The notes under the pieces: generated by a model
Database searches by the model: none
The model's input: the letters and a program-made list of their open reading frames with translations, nothing else
What the model was told of the DNA's origin: nothing
Shown here: piece by piece, positions 28,036 through 36,912 of the stretch
Numbering within the stretch: position 1 is the first letter of the stretch
Layout: every line of letters starts with the position of its first letter
Program-made: the position numbers and the translations under genes
From: Trichothermofontia sichuanensis B231
GTDB lineage: Bacteria > Cyanobacteriota > Cyanobacteriia > B231
Direction: 5' to 3'
Assembly: GCF_026240635.1 (NCBI RefSeq)
Contig: NZ_CP110848.1
Span: forward strand, 808,501-872,500
Length of the DNA stretch: 64,000 bases

Positions 28036-28178
28036 GGGAGCATCTCAATTGGGCAAGATGCGGCCCTCATCCCCCAACCCCTTCTCCCCACTTGGGAGCA
28101 GGGGAGCCGGATTTTCAAGTCCCTCTCCCGCTCTGGGAGAGGGATTTAGGGTGAGGGCCACACAAGTGAGATGCACCC
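28036..28178 (-). mobile_element. Family B MITE-like element, copy 2, nested
   Basis: A 143-bp element, the same length as the copy at 18394-18536 and nearly identical in inverted orientation. The ends GGGAGCATCTCA and GCATCTCACTTG-type TIRs are intact. A perfect 8-bp direct repeat CGCTCAGT flanks it (28028-28035 and 28179-28186). The flanks join to rebuild a family C element, so this is an insertion into an older repeat. Confidence 0.85.
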
Positions 28179-28304
28179 CGCTCAGTTTCCCTCGCTTCTC
28201 ACGCCTCTATCCTCACTCCTTGTATCTTGAGAACGGAGAAGAAGACCGTTCACTCTGGGAGAGGGGTTGGGGTGAGGGTAGTTCGAGTGTTGTCAGTCAA
28301 TCAG
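28179..28304 (-). repeat. Family C (proximal half) plus family D module
   Basis: 28179-28220 is the first half of a family C element on the minus strand (AGGAGTGAGGATAGAGGCG... at its start). 28253-28304 is a family D module on the same strand (CTGATTGACTGACAACACT then CCCTCACCCC). Together with 27967-28035 they form a C/D composite broken by element B. Confidence 0.55.
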
Positions 28305-28366
28305 GCGACTACCCATGATGCCACTGCAAATCGCGAGGTACTTAAGCAACTGAGCCGTCTCTCCCT

Positions 28367-29021
28367 ATGCAAAATAGACTGATTCTCATCATTGTGCTCC
28401 TGAGTCTAGAAGCGTCGGGGGTATTCACCTGGCAGTGGCTGCGCGATCGCCAGCGGGTCCATACCTTAGTGTTGGTAACCGGGGGTGAGGAGGGAGAATA
28501 TTATGCCTTTGGACAAGCCCTTGCCCAAGTGGTGGCTCGCCATCAACCGCACCTGCGTATCGCGGTAAGGGCAACGGCAGGCTCGCTCCAAAATCAAAGT
28601 CTGCTGGCGGCAGGAGACGTAGATTTGGCGATTCTTCAAAGCGACACCCTGATGAGTCCCAAAACACAAGCGATCGCCCTGCTGTTTCCAGAAGTTTTTC
28701 ACCTGATCGCCCGTCGCCCGTCTCAAATTCAATCCGTGAGTGATCTCCGGGGCAAGCGTATTGCCCTGATGCCCACGGGCAGTGGTTCCTACCGTCTGTT
28801 CTGGCCCTTGAGTCAGCACTATGGTCTGGCCGAGACAGACTTTGTGGCAATCCCCATGACCTCAGATGCCGCCTATGTGGCCCTGCAACAAGGTCGAGTC
28901 GATGCCCTGTCCCCAGGGGACCTATAACGGGGCCGTTCCCATTCCCCCCACCGATCTGCCGACGGTGGCCGTGCGGGCAATCCTGGTGACTCGCCAGGAT
29001 GGATATGACTGCCCAGAGTAA
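28367..29021 (+). pseudogene. TAXI-family solute-binding protein, internally deleted and frameshifted
   Basis: The first 183 codons encode the N-terminal part of a TAXI-type (TRAP-associated extracytoplasmic immunogenic) binding protein. It shows a signal-anchor, then LVLVTGGEEGEYYAFGQALAQVV, the LQNQSLLAAGDVDLAILQSD segment and LRGKRIALMPTGSGSYRL. The frame ends at TAA 28925-28927. In the +1 frame from 28917, GTYNGAVPIPPTDLPTVAVRA continues to a stop at 29019-29021. That is the C-terminal TAXI motif. The ~60 residues that normally sit between VDAL and the GTY(N/P)G motif are missing, and the tail after the LVTR segment is cut short. The gene is therefore broken by a deletion that also shifts frame. 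It lies next to a repeat cluster. Confidence 0.75.
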
Positions 29022-29045
29022 GGCGCTCTCCCCGATCGAAAAACC

Positions 29046-29897
29046 CTAGGCAAGTAGGGCCAGAATGCCGTAAAAGCTCAGGTGGGGATCAAGCGTCACC
29101 TGTTGGGCGATCGCCGGGTTATCCGCCGCTAAATAGCGCCAGATATGCGAGGCATCACCACCGGTTAAGCCTAGGGAACTACTGGGAAACTGCCGTTGCC
29201 AATCGGCGATAAAGGTTTGCACCGTGGCCAGTAGGCCGTAGATGACCCCACTGGTGATCGCGGTTTCAGTGTGCTGTGCCCAGCGGGGTGGGAGGGCAGT
29301 TGGCAGCGCGACGCGTGGGAGGGCAGCGGTCTGTTGGGCAAGTGCCTTTAGCTGTAGGGAAAGACCAGGGAGAATTGCTCCCCCGACCAGGTGGCGATCG
29401 GCGTTGGCTCCCGTCACCGTCAGCGCTGTACCCGCATCGATCACCAGGGTAGGAAACCCCCAGCGGGTTCCGGCTCCCAGCAGGGCCAGGGCGCGATCGA
29501 TGCCCAACGTCGAATAGAGACCGGTCAAGGGGAGGTGCTCCAGCGTCAAGATCCTGGCCCCTGGGTAGGTTGCCACCCATTGGGTTTGGCTAGGGACCAC
29601 GGAGGCAATCCACAGGGGAACGACTGAGGCGGGGTTAGAGCAGCGACTAGCACTGTGCCGAGAACGCTGTAACCATGCCCGTACTGCTGCCTGGGTGTTT
29701 ACCGCTGCCTTTGAGGATGCAGGGGGGAGGGGGACCTGGGCCAGATCGGTCAGGGGAGCATTCAGATGGGGGGTATCCCAGGTATAACGGAGGTGGCGAT
29801 GCCCTTGCACCCAGGCCCAATGGAGACGGGAGTTCCCAATCACCAGGGCTAGTGCATCTCGGTGGCTAGGCTGCTCAGAAGCCTTGAGGTCAGTCAT
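29046..29897 (-). CDS. coaX: Type III pantothenate kinase
   Basis: A 283-residue CoaX of the ASKHA fold, catalysing the first step of CoA synthesis. The second and third motifs are clear: [11 protein letters not shown], and [13 protein letters not shown] with [14 protein letters not shown]. The first motif reads [11 protein letters not shown], so Val stands where most family members have the Asp of D-x-G-N. The ATG at 29897 overlaps the pdxA stop by 8 bases (ATGACTGA), which implies translational coupling. The frame extends further upstream to 29999, but only inside pdxA. Confidence 0.88.
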   Translation of the reverse strand: MTDLKASEQPSHRDALALVIGNSRLHWAWVQGHRHLRYTWDTPHLNAPLTDLAQVPLPPASSKAAVNTQAAVRAWLQRSRHSASRCSNPASVVPLWIASVVPSQTQWVATYPGARILTLEHLPLTGLYSTLGIDRALALLGAGTRWGFPTLVIDAGTALTVTGANADRHLVGGAILPGLSLQLKALAQQTAALPRVALPTALPPRWAQHTETAITSGVIYGLLATVQTFIADWQRQFPSSSLGLTGGDASHIWRYLAADNPAIAQQVTLDPHLSFYGILALLA

Positions 29898-30948
29898 GAC
29901 AAATAGGTTGTGGGAAGCGGCGTTGGGCTGCCGCGATCGCCTGCTCCAGAGCCGCGAGAAAACTGGTGGCATCCGCAATCCCCTGGCCCACAATATCAAA
30001 CGCCGTTCCGTGATCGGGGGAAGTCCGAATCAGGGGCAGGCCAATTGTGGTATTGACCGCGCGATCGAAGGCCAGTAATTTCACGGGGATTAAGCCCTGA
30101 TCGTGATACAGCGCCAAGTAGGCATCGGGCACTTCTGTGGGTGGGATCGTTCCGTACCACGCTTGCCCCGCCTTCACCCACAGCGTATCCGGCGGCACCG
30201 GCCCCTGTAAACGGACATCGGCATTCTGGGCCTGGGCAGCAGCCAGCCAGGGAATCAGCCAAGTTTGTTCCTCCTGTCCGAATTGGCCCTGTTCGCCACT
30301 GTGGGGATTAAGGCCGGCAATCGCAATGTGGGGGTAGGGAATGCCCACATCCTGTTGCAGGTAGGCAACCAGTAGATCCAGCTTAGTCTGCATCAAATCG
30401 GGAGTAAGGCGGGTCGGTACCTCAGCCAGGGGAATATGGGTGGTCGCTAGTAGGGTGCGTAGGGTCCAACCCGTGTAGGGCGATCGCGCCACAAACAACA
30501 TCCCGTAGTGCGCCTGTTGACACAGTTCAGCCAGTAACTCCGTTTGCCCTGGATAATCATGCCCCGCTGCCTGCCATGCCGATTTGGCGATCGGGGCCGT
30601 TACAATCCCCTGGAAGTCCCCAGCGAGGGTGCGCACGATCGCCGTTTTTAGGTAAGCAAAACTGGCAGTGCCGCTGGCCGCACTACCGATCCCTGGTTGA
30701 ATCTGGTCCAGGACACCAGAGGGCAGGTCTACCTCCAGGATGGTGAGGCTATCCGGATGGACAATCTCACCGGGGTGGGACAAGCCCTCCTGCTGCAACT
30801 GGTCGTAACATTGCTCCAACAGACGACGATGACCGACGATCGTCAAAGCTGTCCTTTGGGCTGGAGGCACCCTTGCCAGTGCTTTTAAGATCACTTCCGG
30901 GCCAATACCAGCCGGATCACCCAGGGTCAGGGCAAGGGCAGGATACAT
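29890..30948 (-). CDS. pdxA: 4-hydroxythreonine-4-phosphate dehydrogenase
   Basis: A 352-residue PdxA of the DXP-dependent pyridoxal-phosphate pathway. It opens [19 protein letters not shown], the family hallmark. It contains the [12 protein letters not shown] segment with a metal-binding His, [10 protein letters not shown], and the C-terminal [12 protein letters not shown] and [14 protein letters not shown] blocks that carry the remaining metal ligands. The ATG at 30948 is preferred to a GTG at 30966. It is coupled to coaX downstream and divergent from petM. Confidence 0.95.
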   Translation of the reverse strand: MYPALALTLGDPAGIGPEVILKALARVPPAQRTALTIVGHRRLLEQCYDQLQQEGLSHPGEIVHPDSLTILEVDLPSGVLDQIQPGIGSAASGTASFAYLKTAIVRTLAGDFQGIVTAPIAKSAWQAAGHDYPGQTELLAELCQQAHYGMLFVARSPYTGWTLRTLLATTHIPLAEVPTRLTPDLMQTKLDLLVAYLQQDVGIPYPHIAIAGLNPHSGEQGQFGQEEQTWLIPWLAAAQAQNADVRLQGPVPPDTLWVKAGQAWYGTIPPTEVPDAYLALYHDQGLIPVKLLAFDRAVNTTIGLPLIRTSPDHGTAFDIVGQGIADATSFLAALEQAIAAAQRRFPQPICHD

Positions 30949-31034
30949 AGCACTGAGTGCGTTCACTACGTTTTACAATGAGGTCTGGTTAATTACCCGC
31001 ATTCTATCCTTAGTGTCTATTAGGAGTAATCTCA

Positions 31035-31139
31035 ATGGGTGGCGAAATTTTGAATACGGCGATTGTATCAGCCACGATCGTCATGATCGGGTTAGGGTTA
31101 GGCTTTCTGCTGCTAAAAATTCAAGGCGGCGAAGGCTGA
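31035..31139 (+). CDS. petM: Cytochrome b6-f complex subunit PetM
   Basis: A 34-residue single-span protein: MGGEILNTAIVSATIVM, then IGLGLGFLLLKIQGGEG. Length, N-terminal GGEILN and C-terminal LLLKIQG match cyanobacterial PetM, the small PetM/subunit VII of the cytochrome b6-f complex in the thylakoid membrane. A TAGGAG ribosome-binding site lies 9 bases upstream of the ATG, and an intrinsic terminator follows within 10 bp of the stop. It is monocistronic and divergent from pdxA. Confidence 0.85.
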   Translation: MGGEILNTAIVSATIVMIGLGLGFLLLKIQGGEG

Positions 31140-31147
31140 AACCGCTT

Positions 31148-31173
31148 GCTCCCTCCCTGGGAGCGGGATTTTT
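31148..31173 (+). terminator. Intrinsic terminator of petM
   Basis: GCTCCC (31148-31153) pairs with GGGAGC (31159-31164) around a TCCCT loop. A GGGATTTTT tail follows. Confidence 0.7.
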
Positions 31174-31278
31174 CCCACCGCCCCCTGAAAACCCAGAGTA
31201 AAGCCCCTAATGCGTGCCCCACTCTTACAACCGCAGCCTGTAAGCGAGCACAGCCCCTCCCTCAATCATAAGGGATTT

Positions 31279-31388
31279 AGGAGTGAGGATAGAGGAGTGA
31301 GAAGTGAGAGAAACTGAGCGACTATCTCCGTGCTCTTTCCTATCTTCTCTCTCCTCACGTAAGGGGCAAAGGCTTGTCAGTCAACTAG
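31279..31388 (+). repeat. Family C repeat, copy 2
   Basis: Runs from AGGAGTGAGGATAGAGGAG to TTGTCAGTCAACTAG. Its last 8 bases overlap the 3' end of the histidine kinase gene, so the kinase stop codon (TGA at 31383-31381) lies inside the repeat. Confidence 0.7.
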
Positions 31389-33690
31389 ATAGGGATGCAG
31401 ATGTTGCGGGTGGATTACCCTGACGGGTTGGGATTTCAATGATAAATGCAGTGTCCCTGCCTGGCTGCGACTCGCACTTGAGCCTGCCCTTATGCTTATC
31501 CACAATGATCTGATAACTGATCGACAGTCCTAATCCTGTTCCTTGACCGATCGGCTTAGTAGTAAAGAATGGATCAAACAGTCTTGACTGAATCTCGGCA
31601 GGAATCGGGGGACCGTTATTAATGATATGAATGCTGACCCAGTCGGCATTAAGCTGTTGGGTTTTGATCCAGATTGTGGGTGGGTCTGTTTGCTGCTGTT
31701 CCTCGGTACTGGTACGAGCATAAGCTTCCAATGCATCGATCGCATTAGTCAAAATATTCATAAAAACCTGATTGAGTTGCCCGGCATAGCACTCAATTTT
31801 AGGTAGATCTGCATAGTCTTTAATGACATTAATCCCTGGATGCTCGGGGCGTGCTTTGAGACGATTGTGTAAAATCATCAGGGTACTATCGAGTCCCTCG
31901 TGAATATCTGCTTCCTTAAATTCGGCTTCATCCACGCGGGAGAAGTGACGTAACGATTTAACGATGTTATGAATGCGTTCAGTACCGACATTCATTGAAC
32001 TTAATAGTTTTGGAAAATCACCCTTGATGAAGTCAAGATCAATAGCATCTAGTTCTGTCTGTGTTTGTCCATCCAGATTAGGATTAGCGGTTTGATAGAG
32101 ATCGATCGTTCTTAATAAATCTTCTGCATACTCCTGAGCGTGGAGAAGATTACCGTGGATAAAATTAACAGGGTTATTGATTTCATGAGCAACCCCAGCC
32201 ACCAATTGTCCCAAACTCGACATTTTTTCATTTTGGATCAATTGGGCCTGCATTTTTTGGAGTTCGATCAAGGCGTCTGAGAGTTCGGCGGTTCTGGCTG
32301 CAACGCGATCTTCTAGCTCAGTATTGGCCTTTTCTAACTGTACAAAGGAATCTTTCAACTGTTGGGCCATGCGGTTAAAAGAATTAGCCAGCGTTTTTAA
32401 TTCCTTGATTTTGGGGAGAGCAACCGTTTGATCTAAATCACCGGCTGCGATCGCTTCACTGGCGGCACTCAGGCGCAAGATCGGTTTAGAGATCCAGTGG
32501 GAAGTGAGCAGGCTCATCACCACCGCTAACAAGAAGGTTACCACCGATAGCTGGAGGGTGGCGTTGGTGATCGCAGCATTCACCTCACCCAGATAATTTG
32601 ATTCTGGAATGAGGGTGACGACTCGCCAGTCCAGTAGTCCCAGAGGAGCAATGGCCAGATAGTAACGTTCTCCTGTGGTGGGATCGCGATCGCTTACCTG
32701 TTGGGAGCGATCGACCTGAGCGATCGTAAGGTTTTGGTTGGTCAGTATCTGATTGATGAGCTGAAGGGCTGGCTCGGTAGCCTCCTGAAGACGCTTTAAT
32801 TTCAATGTATCTGAACCATTAATGGTATAGGGTTCCTCCTTAACGATGGATGTGGCGATCAATTCACCTTTGGAATTGATCAGAACAACGGTCAATTTAT
32901 TCTGGGCAGCGAGTTCCTGAAGATAACGGCCAATCTGTTTTAACTCGAAGGCAATACTGACAACACCGATCACCTGATCTTGCTGCATCAAAGCTAAGGA
33001 CGCATTAATCCCTGCCGTGCGACTGGTCCGAAAGACATAGGCATCTGTCCATGCTAATTTGCCCGGTTCGGCAAGGGCTACCTGGTACCAGGGACGTTGG
33101 GGGGCATAGTAGGTTTCTGTTTGTATCTCTCGCCCCAACCAGCGGAGGGTATTGCCCTCAATCACGTAGCGATCGATTATCTTCTGAGCTTTTTGAGTTT
33201 CGGGATTCCAATCCCGCTGAATCAGATTGATACGGGTATCAGACTCGCGTTGCACCCCCAGGTAGTCCCCATTCTGACGCCCCAACTCCAACCAGGCAAA
33301 ATTGGGATAGGCTTGGCTCATGCGAAGGTAGAACTGGGCTAAGGCTTGGGGATTATCTGAATTGATTAGTTCCTCCGTCAGTTCAAGTCGCACCAACTTC
33401 CCTGCCGACTCCACCCGTGCGAAAATATCAGCGACGGCCTGCAAGGTACTACGGGTGGTAGCCCCATGCACCTGGGTCACGATGCTTTCGAGATTGCGGC
33501 GCGACACCATCAACCAAGACACATGGACGATCCCGGCAGTGGCACTGACCGCTATTAAAATGGCGCTCACTAACGTCGCCTGAAGCCCCAGACCACGATG
33601 CCCTTTATTCGGGGGGACTGGAGTCGGGGTTAGTGCGTCGGCAGTGACTGAGTTTGGGGTTACTGGATTGGGAGCAGGTTGGATTGCCAT
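31381..33690 (-). CDS. Cache-HAMP sensor histidine kinase
   Basis: A 769-residue membrane histidine kinase. A first transmembrane helix lies near residues 38-60. A large periplasmic dCache-type sensor follows (with RPWYQVALAEPGKLAWTDAYV and VIGVVSIAFELKQIGRYL), then a second helix near 375-395 and HAMP (WISKPILRLSAASEAIAAGD). A coiled coil leads to HisKA with phospho-acceptor His in LVAGVAHEINNPVNFIHGN. The catalytic domain has the N box NILTNAIDAL, FFTTKPIGQ and GTGLGLSIS. The small-molecule ligand is unknown. No response regulator is adjacent, so it is an orphan in this window. The C-terminus runs into a family C repeat. Confidence 0.93.
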   Translation of the reverse strand: MAIQPAPNPVTPNSVTADALTPTPVPPNKGHRGLGLQATLVSAILIAVSATAGIVHVSWLMVSRRNLESIVTQVHGATTRSTLQAVADIFARVESAGKLVRLELTEELINSDNPQALAQFYLRMSQAYPNFAWLELGRQNGDYLGVQRESDTRINLIQRDWNPETQKAQKIIDRYVIEGNTLRWLGREIQTETYYAPQRPWYQVALAEPGKLAWTDAYVFRTSRTAGINASLALMQQDQVIGVVSIAFELKQIGRYLQELAAQNKLTVVLINSKGELIATSIVKEEPYTINGSDTLKLKRLQEATEPALQLINQILTNQNLTIAQVDRSQQVSDRDPTTGERYYLAIAPLGLLDWRVVTLIPESNYLGEVNAAITNATLQLSVVTFLLAVVMSLLTSHWISKPILRLSAASEAIAAGDLDQTVALPKIKELKTLANSFNRMAQQLKDSFVQLEKANTELEDRVAARTAELSDALIELQKMQAQLIQNEKMSSLGQLVAGVAHEINNPVNFIHGNLLHAQEYAEDLLRTIDLYQTANPNLDGQTQTELDAIDLDFIKGDFPKLLSSMNVGTERIHNIVKSLRHFSRVDEAEFKEADIHEGLDSTLMILHNRLKARPEHPGINVIKDYADLPKIECYAGQLNQVFMNILTNAIDALEAYARTSTEEQQQTDPPTIWIKTQQLNADWVSIHIINNGPPIPAEIQSRLFDPFFTTKPIGQGTGLGLSISYQIIVDKHKGRLKCESQPGRDTAFIIEIPTRQGNPPATSASLSS

Positions 33691-33971
33691 TTTGGGTTAT
33701 CTTGCAATTACAACAGCCGATTGCTGGCCTCAAAGCTAGCGCTTTTAGCGTGCCCAGCTACTGGTGGGAAGCAACAGGTGAATGCCCCCCAGTAGCAATG
33801 CACCTCAATCTCAACTTAAACATTCCCTTTTACGGGGGCTGTCGGCTCAATTCCAGAAACCTATCCTAATTTTCTATCGGGATTCTGTGACTGAGTTGCC
33901 TGTATCCTGACTTTAAACCCTTGCCCAGGGGAAAAGCCAGTCGGAAAGGAGGTCTCCTATGGCCATCGCCA

Positions 33972-36815
33972 CTAGGTCGGAGCGTCTGTGGGGGAGACTG
34001 TCAAGGTCAGCACGGGGGTGAAACGTCCGTTCTCGCCATACACCCAGGCGATCGCGTCAGGGTCTCGGCTTTGGGTCCATTGCGAGAAGTTGGGCTGCTT
34101 TTTTATGCGATTGATCGTGCGGCGGGTGGTATTTAGGCGGCGAGCAAGACCACTACTGGAGAGGGACAGATCACTATCGCCGACTTCCTCCAGGATAGCC
34201 TCGTAGGTCTGCCAAATGATGATAAACAGGGCCAACAGAAACACGATGACGATTTCAGGCCGTAGGATCCACTCGCTTTTTTCCTCTGTTGCTTCCGCCT
34301 CGCTCTCAGCCGTTGGTTGAACTGGCGGCTGGGCGATCGCCAACGGTGGACCGAAGGTTGCCTCTGGACTGGCTGTGGGTGTAACATCCTCGCGTTCTGC
34401 TTGCCAAGCCTCGGGGGGGGTATTGAGGGCACTGTGTAGTTCGAGCGCCTGTCCTTCCAGTTCCATCGCTTCGCCGCGATCGGCAGCCGGTGATGAGCAC
34501 TCTGTGGTTTGACGAGCATCCACTGCTGATGTGGCCATCAGACCGGTCAGCAAGGGGGCGGCTCCTGATAGGCTGGTTACTCCCTGGGGCGCTGCAACCT
34601 CTGGATCGGTCAATTGGTCCTCAATGGCTGGTTCTGTAGTGGCCAAATCTTCTTCTTGGTCAGCCTCCACCTCAGTAGCCAGTAAGACCGTTGCTAAGTC
34701 ATCTGGTGCTTGATCGCCCCCAATCTCCCCAGTCAAATCCTCATCGGTCAGATTTGCATCAGTTAGCTCCTCAGCAGTCAGGCTGGTGAGTTGCAGCGGT
34801 GAGCTTTCTAGTTCTGGAGTGTCCTCCAAATCTTCGCTACCTAAGTCTCCAGTACCTAAGTCTTCAACACCTAGTGCTTCAGCATAGTCTTGAGCACCTA
34901 AATCTTTAATGTCTGACACTTCAGCGTATGCTTGGGTATCTAAGCCTTCAGTATCTAGGTCTTCAATGTCTGAATCTTCAGCGTATGCATCAGTGGCTGA
35001 AGCTTCAACGTCTGAATCTTCAGTATCTAAGTCTTCAGTATCTAGGCCTTCAATGTCTGAATCTTCAGCGTATGCATCAGTGGCTGAAGCTTCAATGTCT
35101 GAATCTTCAGTGTCTAGGTCTTCGACGTCTAGGTCTTCAATGTCTGACGTTTCAGTGCATGTATCAGTATCTAAATCTTCAACGTCTGAATCTTCAATAT
35201 CTAAATCTTCAGTATCTAGATCTTCAACCTCTAGGTCTTCAATGTCTGACGTTTCAGTGCATGCATCAGTATCTAAATCTTCAACGTCTGAATCTTCAGT
35301 GTCTAAATCTTCAACACCTAAGTCTTCAATATCTGATGCTTCAGCGTATACATCAATATCTGAACTTTCAACGTCTGAACCTTCAGTGTCTAGGTCTTCA
35401 ATGTTTGGCTCTTCAGCGTATGCTTCAGGCTCTAAATCTTCAATGCCTAAGTCTTCAATGTCTGATTCAATGCCTAAGTCTTCAATGTCTGAACCTTCTG
35501 TGTCTAAATCTTCAACACCTAAGTCTTGAATGTCTGATGCTTCAGCGTATGCATCAATATCTGAATCTTCAGTATCTGAACTTTCAACGTCTGAACCTTC
35601 AGTGTCTAGGTCTTCAATGTTTGGCTCTTCAGCGTATGCTTCAGGCCCTAAATCTTCAATGCCTAAGTCTTCAATGTCTGAACCTTCTGTGTCTAAATCT
35701 TCAACACCTAAGTCTTGAATGTCTGATGCTTCAGCGTATGCATCAATATCTGAATCTTCAGTATCTGAACTTTCAACGTCTGAACCTTCAGTGTCTAGGT
35801 CTTCAATGTTTGGCTCTTCAGCGTATGCTTCAGGCCCTAAATCTTCAATGCCTAAGTCTTCAATGTCTGAACCTTCTGTGCCTAAATCTTCAATGCCTAG
35901 GTCTTCAAGGTCTGACGCTTCAGTGTATACTTCAGGCCCTAAATCTTGAGCGCCTAAGTCTTCAACATCGGATTGTTCAATGCTGCTGCCTGGTTCTGTT
36001 GCTTCTGATTCCTGAGCTTCGTGGGAGAACGTCCCAAGTAGTGTCTCACTGTTCCCCCCCCGCTCTAGCTCTAAACCCTCCTGTTCGCGAACGTCAGTAA
36101 ATTTATTGACCAACGAATGGGCTACCTCGCCGGCAAAGGTTTGTCCCTCTTCCGATACCTCCTCATCTGGCAAGGTCTGTCCCTTGGTAAACTCTGAGGT
36201 GATCGCAACTGATTCTGGTTCCTGACTGTCGCGATCGGGCATCTCGCTAACGTCTGCCGTAGTCCCTCCTGCAACTGCTTCTACACCGGCTGTAACCCCT
36301 GCCGTGATGGCTACTTCAAGTTCTGGATCACGGTCCGAAGTCGGTACGGCTGAGTCTGGTCCCTGATTTTCCAGCTCATGGGTAACGTCAACATCTTTGG
36401 CGATCGCGTCTAGCTCGGCGGCTGGGCACGCTTGCGCCTGCGGCTTGGCAAGATCGGTCGTAACGGGTTCCGCCTGGAGGGGCGGTTCTGGAGCTGCGGG
36501 TGGCTGCAAATAGGGAGCCAACGCCAGATTCTCAACCCAATCGGCAAAGCGTTGTCCCCGGCGGCGACCCCAAATGCGGACAGTGTGCGCAGCAGCGATC
36601 GTTAACGGCTGAAGTTGTGCCAGAAAACTCCGAATCAGCGCCACTGCTCGCCGTTGGTCAGGGGTCGACTCTGCTTCCAAGAGGATCTGGAGGCAATTGT
36701 CATGTATCCGTACCTTGATTACCCAGCTTGGTTCCGGATTTTGCATCTTAAAGACGGCTTCGAGTGCCTGTGGATTACCCTGTTGTGCCAGTGGCCAGAG
36801 GTCTGCGAATGGCAT
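33972..36815 (-). CDS. Acidic-repeat protein with C-terminal membrane helix and HTH
   Basis: A 947-residue protein of unrecognised overall family. Residues 1-~105 form a folded domain (CLQILLEAESTPDQRRAV...VRIWGRRRGQRFADWVENL) like an unnamed module found at the start of other cyanobacterial proteins. A very acidic, low-complexity centre (about residues 270-640) follows, made of five-residue units such as D-I-E-D-L and larger 63-residue repeats. A single hydrophobic helix (EIVIVFLLALFIIIWQTY) lies near residue 855. It precedes a C-terminal ~70 residues with a helix-turn-helix-like pattern: SSSGLARRLNTTRRTINRIK, then W-x-x-x-x-D-P-D-A-I-A-W. The ATG at 36815 has GGAGGG 10 bases upstream, so it is preferred to TTG 36833. 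No signal peptide is visible. The function is unknown. Confidence 0.8.
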   Translation of the reverse strand: MPFADLWPLAQQGNPQALEAVFKMQNPEPSWVIKVRIHDNCLQILLEAESTPDQRRAVALIRSFLAQLQPLTIAAAHTVRIWGRRRGQRFADWVENLALAPYLQPPAAPEPPLQAEPVTTDLAKPQAQACPAAELDAIAKDVDVTHELENQGPDSAVPTSDRDPELEVAITAGVTAGVEAVAGGTTADVSEMPDRDSQEPESVAITSEFTKGQTLPDEEVSEEGQTFAGEVAHSLVNKFTDVREQEGLELERGGNSETLLGTFSHEAQESEATEPGSSIEQSDVEDLGAQDLGPEVYTEASDLEDLGIEDLGTEGSDIEDLGIEDLGPEAYAEEPNIEDLDTEGSDVESSDTEDSDIDAYAEASDIQDLGVEDLDTEGSDIEDLGIEDLGPEAYAEEPNIEDLDTEGSDVESSDTEDSDIDAYAEASDIQDLGVEDLDTEGSDIEDLGIESDIEDLGIEDLEPEAYAEEPNIEDLDTEGSDVESSDIDVYAEASDIEDLGVEDLDTEDSDVEDLDTDACTETSDIEDLEVEDLDTEDLDIEDSDVEDLDTDTCTETSDIEDLDVEDLDTEDSDIEASATDAYAEDSDIEGLDTEDLDTEDSDVEASATDAYAEDSDIEDLDTEGLDTQAYAEVSDIKDLGAQDYAEALGVEDLGTGDLGSEDLEDTPELESSPLQLTSLTAEELTDANLTDEDLTGEIGGDQAPDDLATVLLATEVEADQEEDLATTEPAIEDQLTDPEVAAPQGVTSLSGAAPLLTGLMATSAVDARQTTECSSPAADRGEAMELEGQALELHSALNTPPEAWQAEREDVTPTASPEATFGPPLAIAQPPVQPTAESEAEATEEKSEWILRPEIVIVFLLALFIIIWQTYEAILEEVGDSDLSLSSSGLARRLNTTRRTINRIKKQPNFSQWTQSRDPDAIAWVYGENGRFTPVLTLTVSPTDAPT
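35329..35907 (-). repeat. Three near-identical ~189-bp tandem repeats inside the acidic-repeat gene
   Basis: Units at about 35329-35529, 35530-35718 and 35719-35907. The last two are identical over roughly 165 bp before diverging after ACCTTCTGTG. The first carries a small extra segment. Each encodes about 63 residues, and all repeats stay in frame. More diverged 15-bp units continue down to about 34840. Confidence 0.85.
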
Positions 36816-36912
36816 GATCTGGTTTCCCTCCAATTACCCCAAAGGAGATGCTCCCACGATAAGGGCAATTGGTCACAATGGCATCCTCTGCTCAACCTTC
36901 CTTCAGAAATAC

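Noticed and set aside
28034-28318. 94-codon plus-strand ORF
   Set aside because: It is a translation of the nested B/C/D repeat composite.
34840-35949. Possible CRISPR-like array
   Set aside because: The repeats are contiguous, in-frame coding units without unique spacers of constant length.
34909-36100. Long plus-strand open frames opposite the acidic-repeat gene (up to 390 codons of Leu/Gln/Ser repeats)
   Set aside because: They are mirror translations of a repeat whose 15-bp period keeps all frames open. No ribosome-binding site or family match, and the minus-strand gene has folded domains at both ends.
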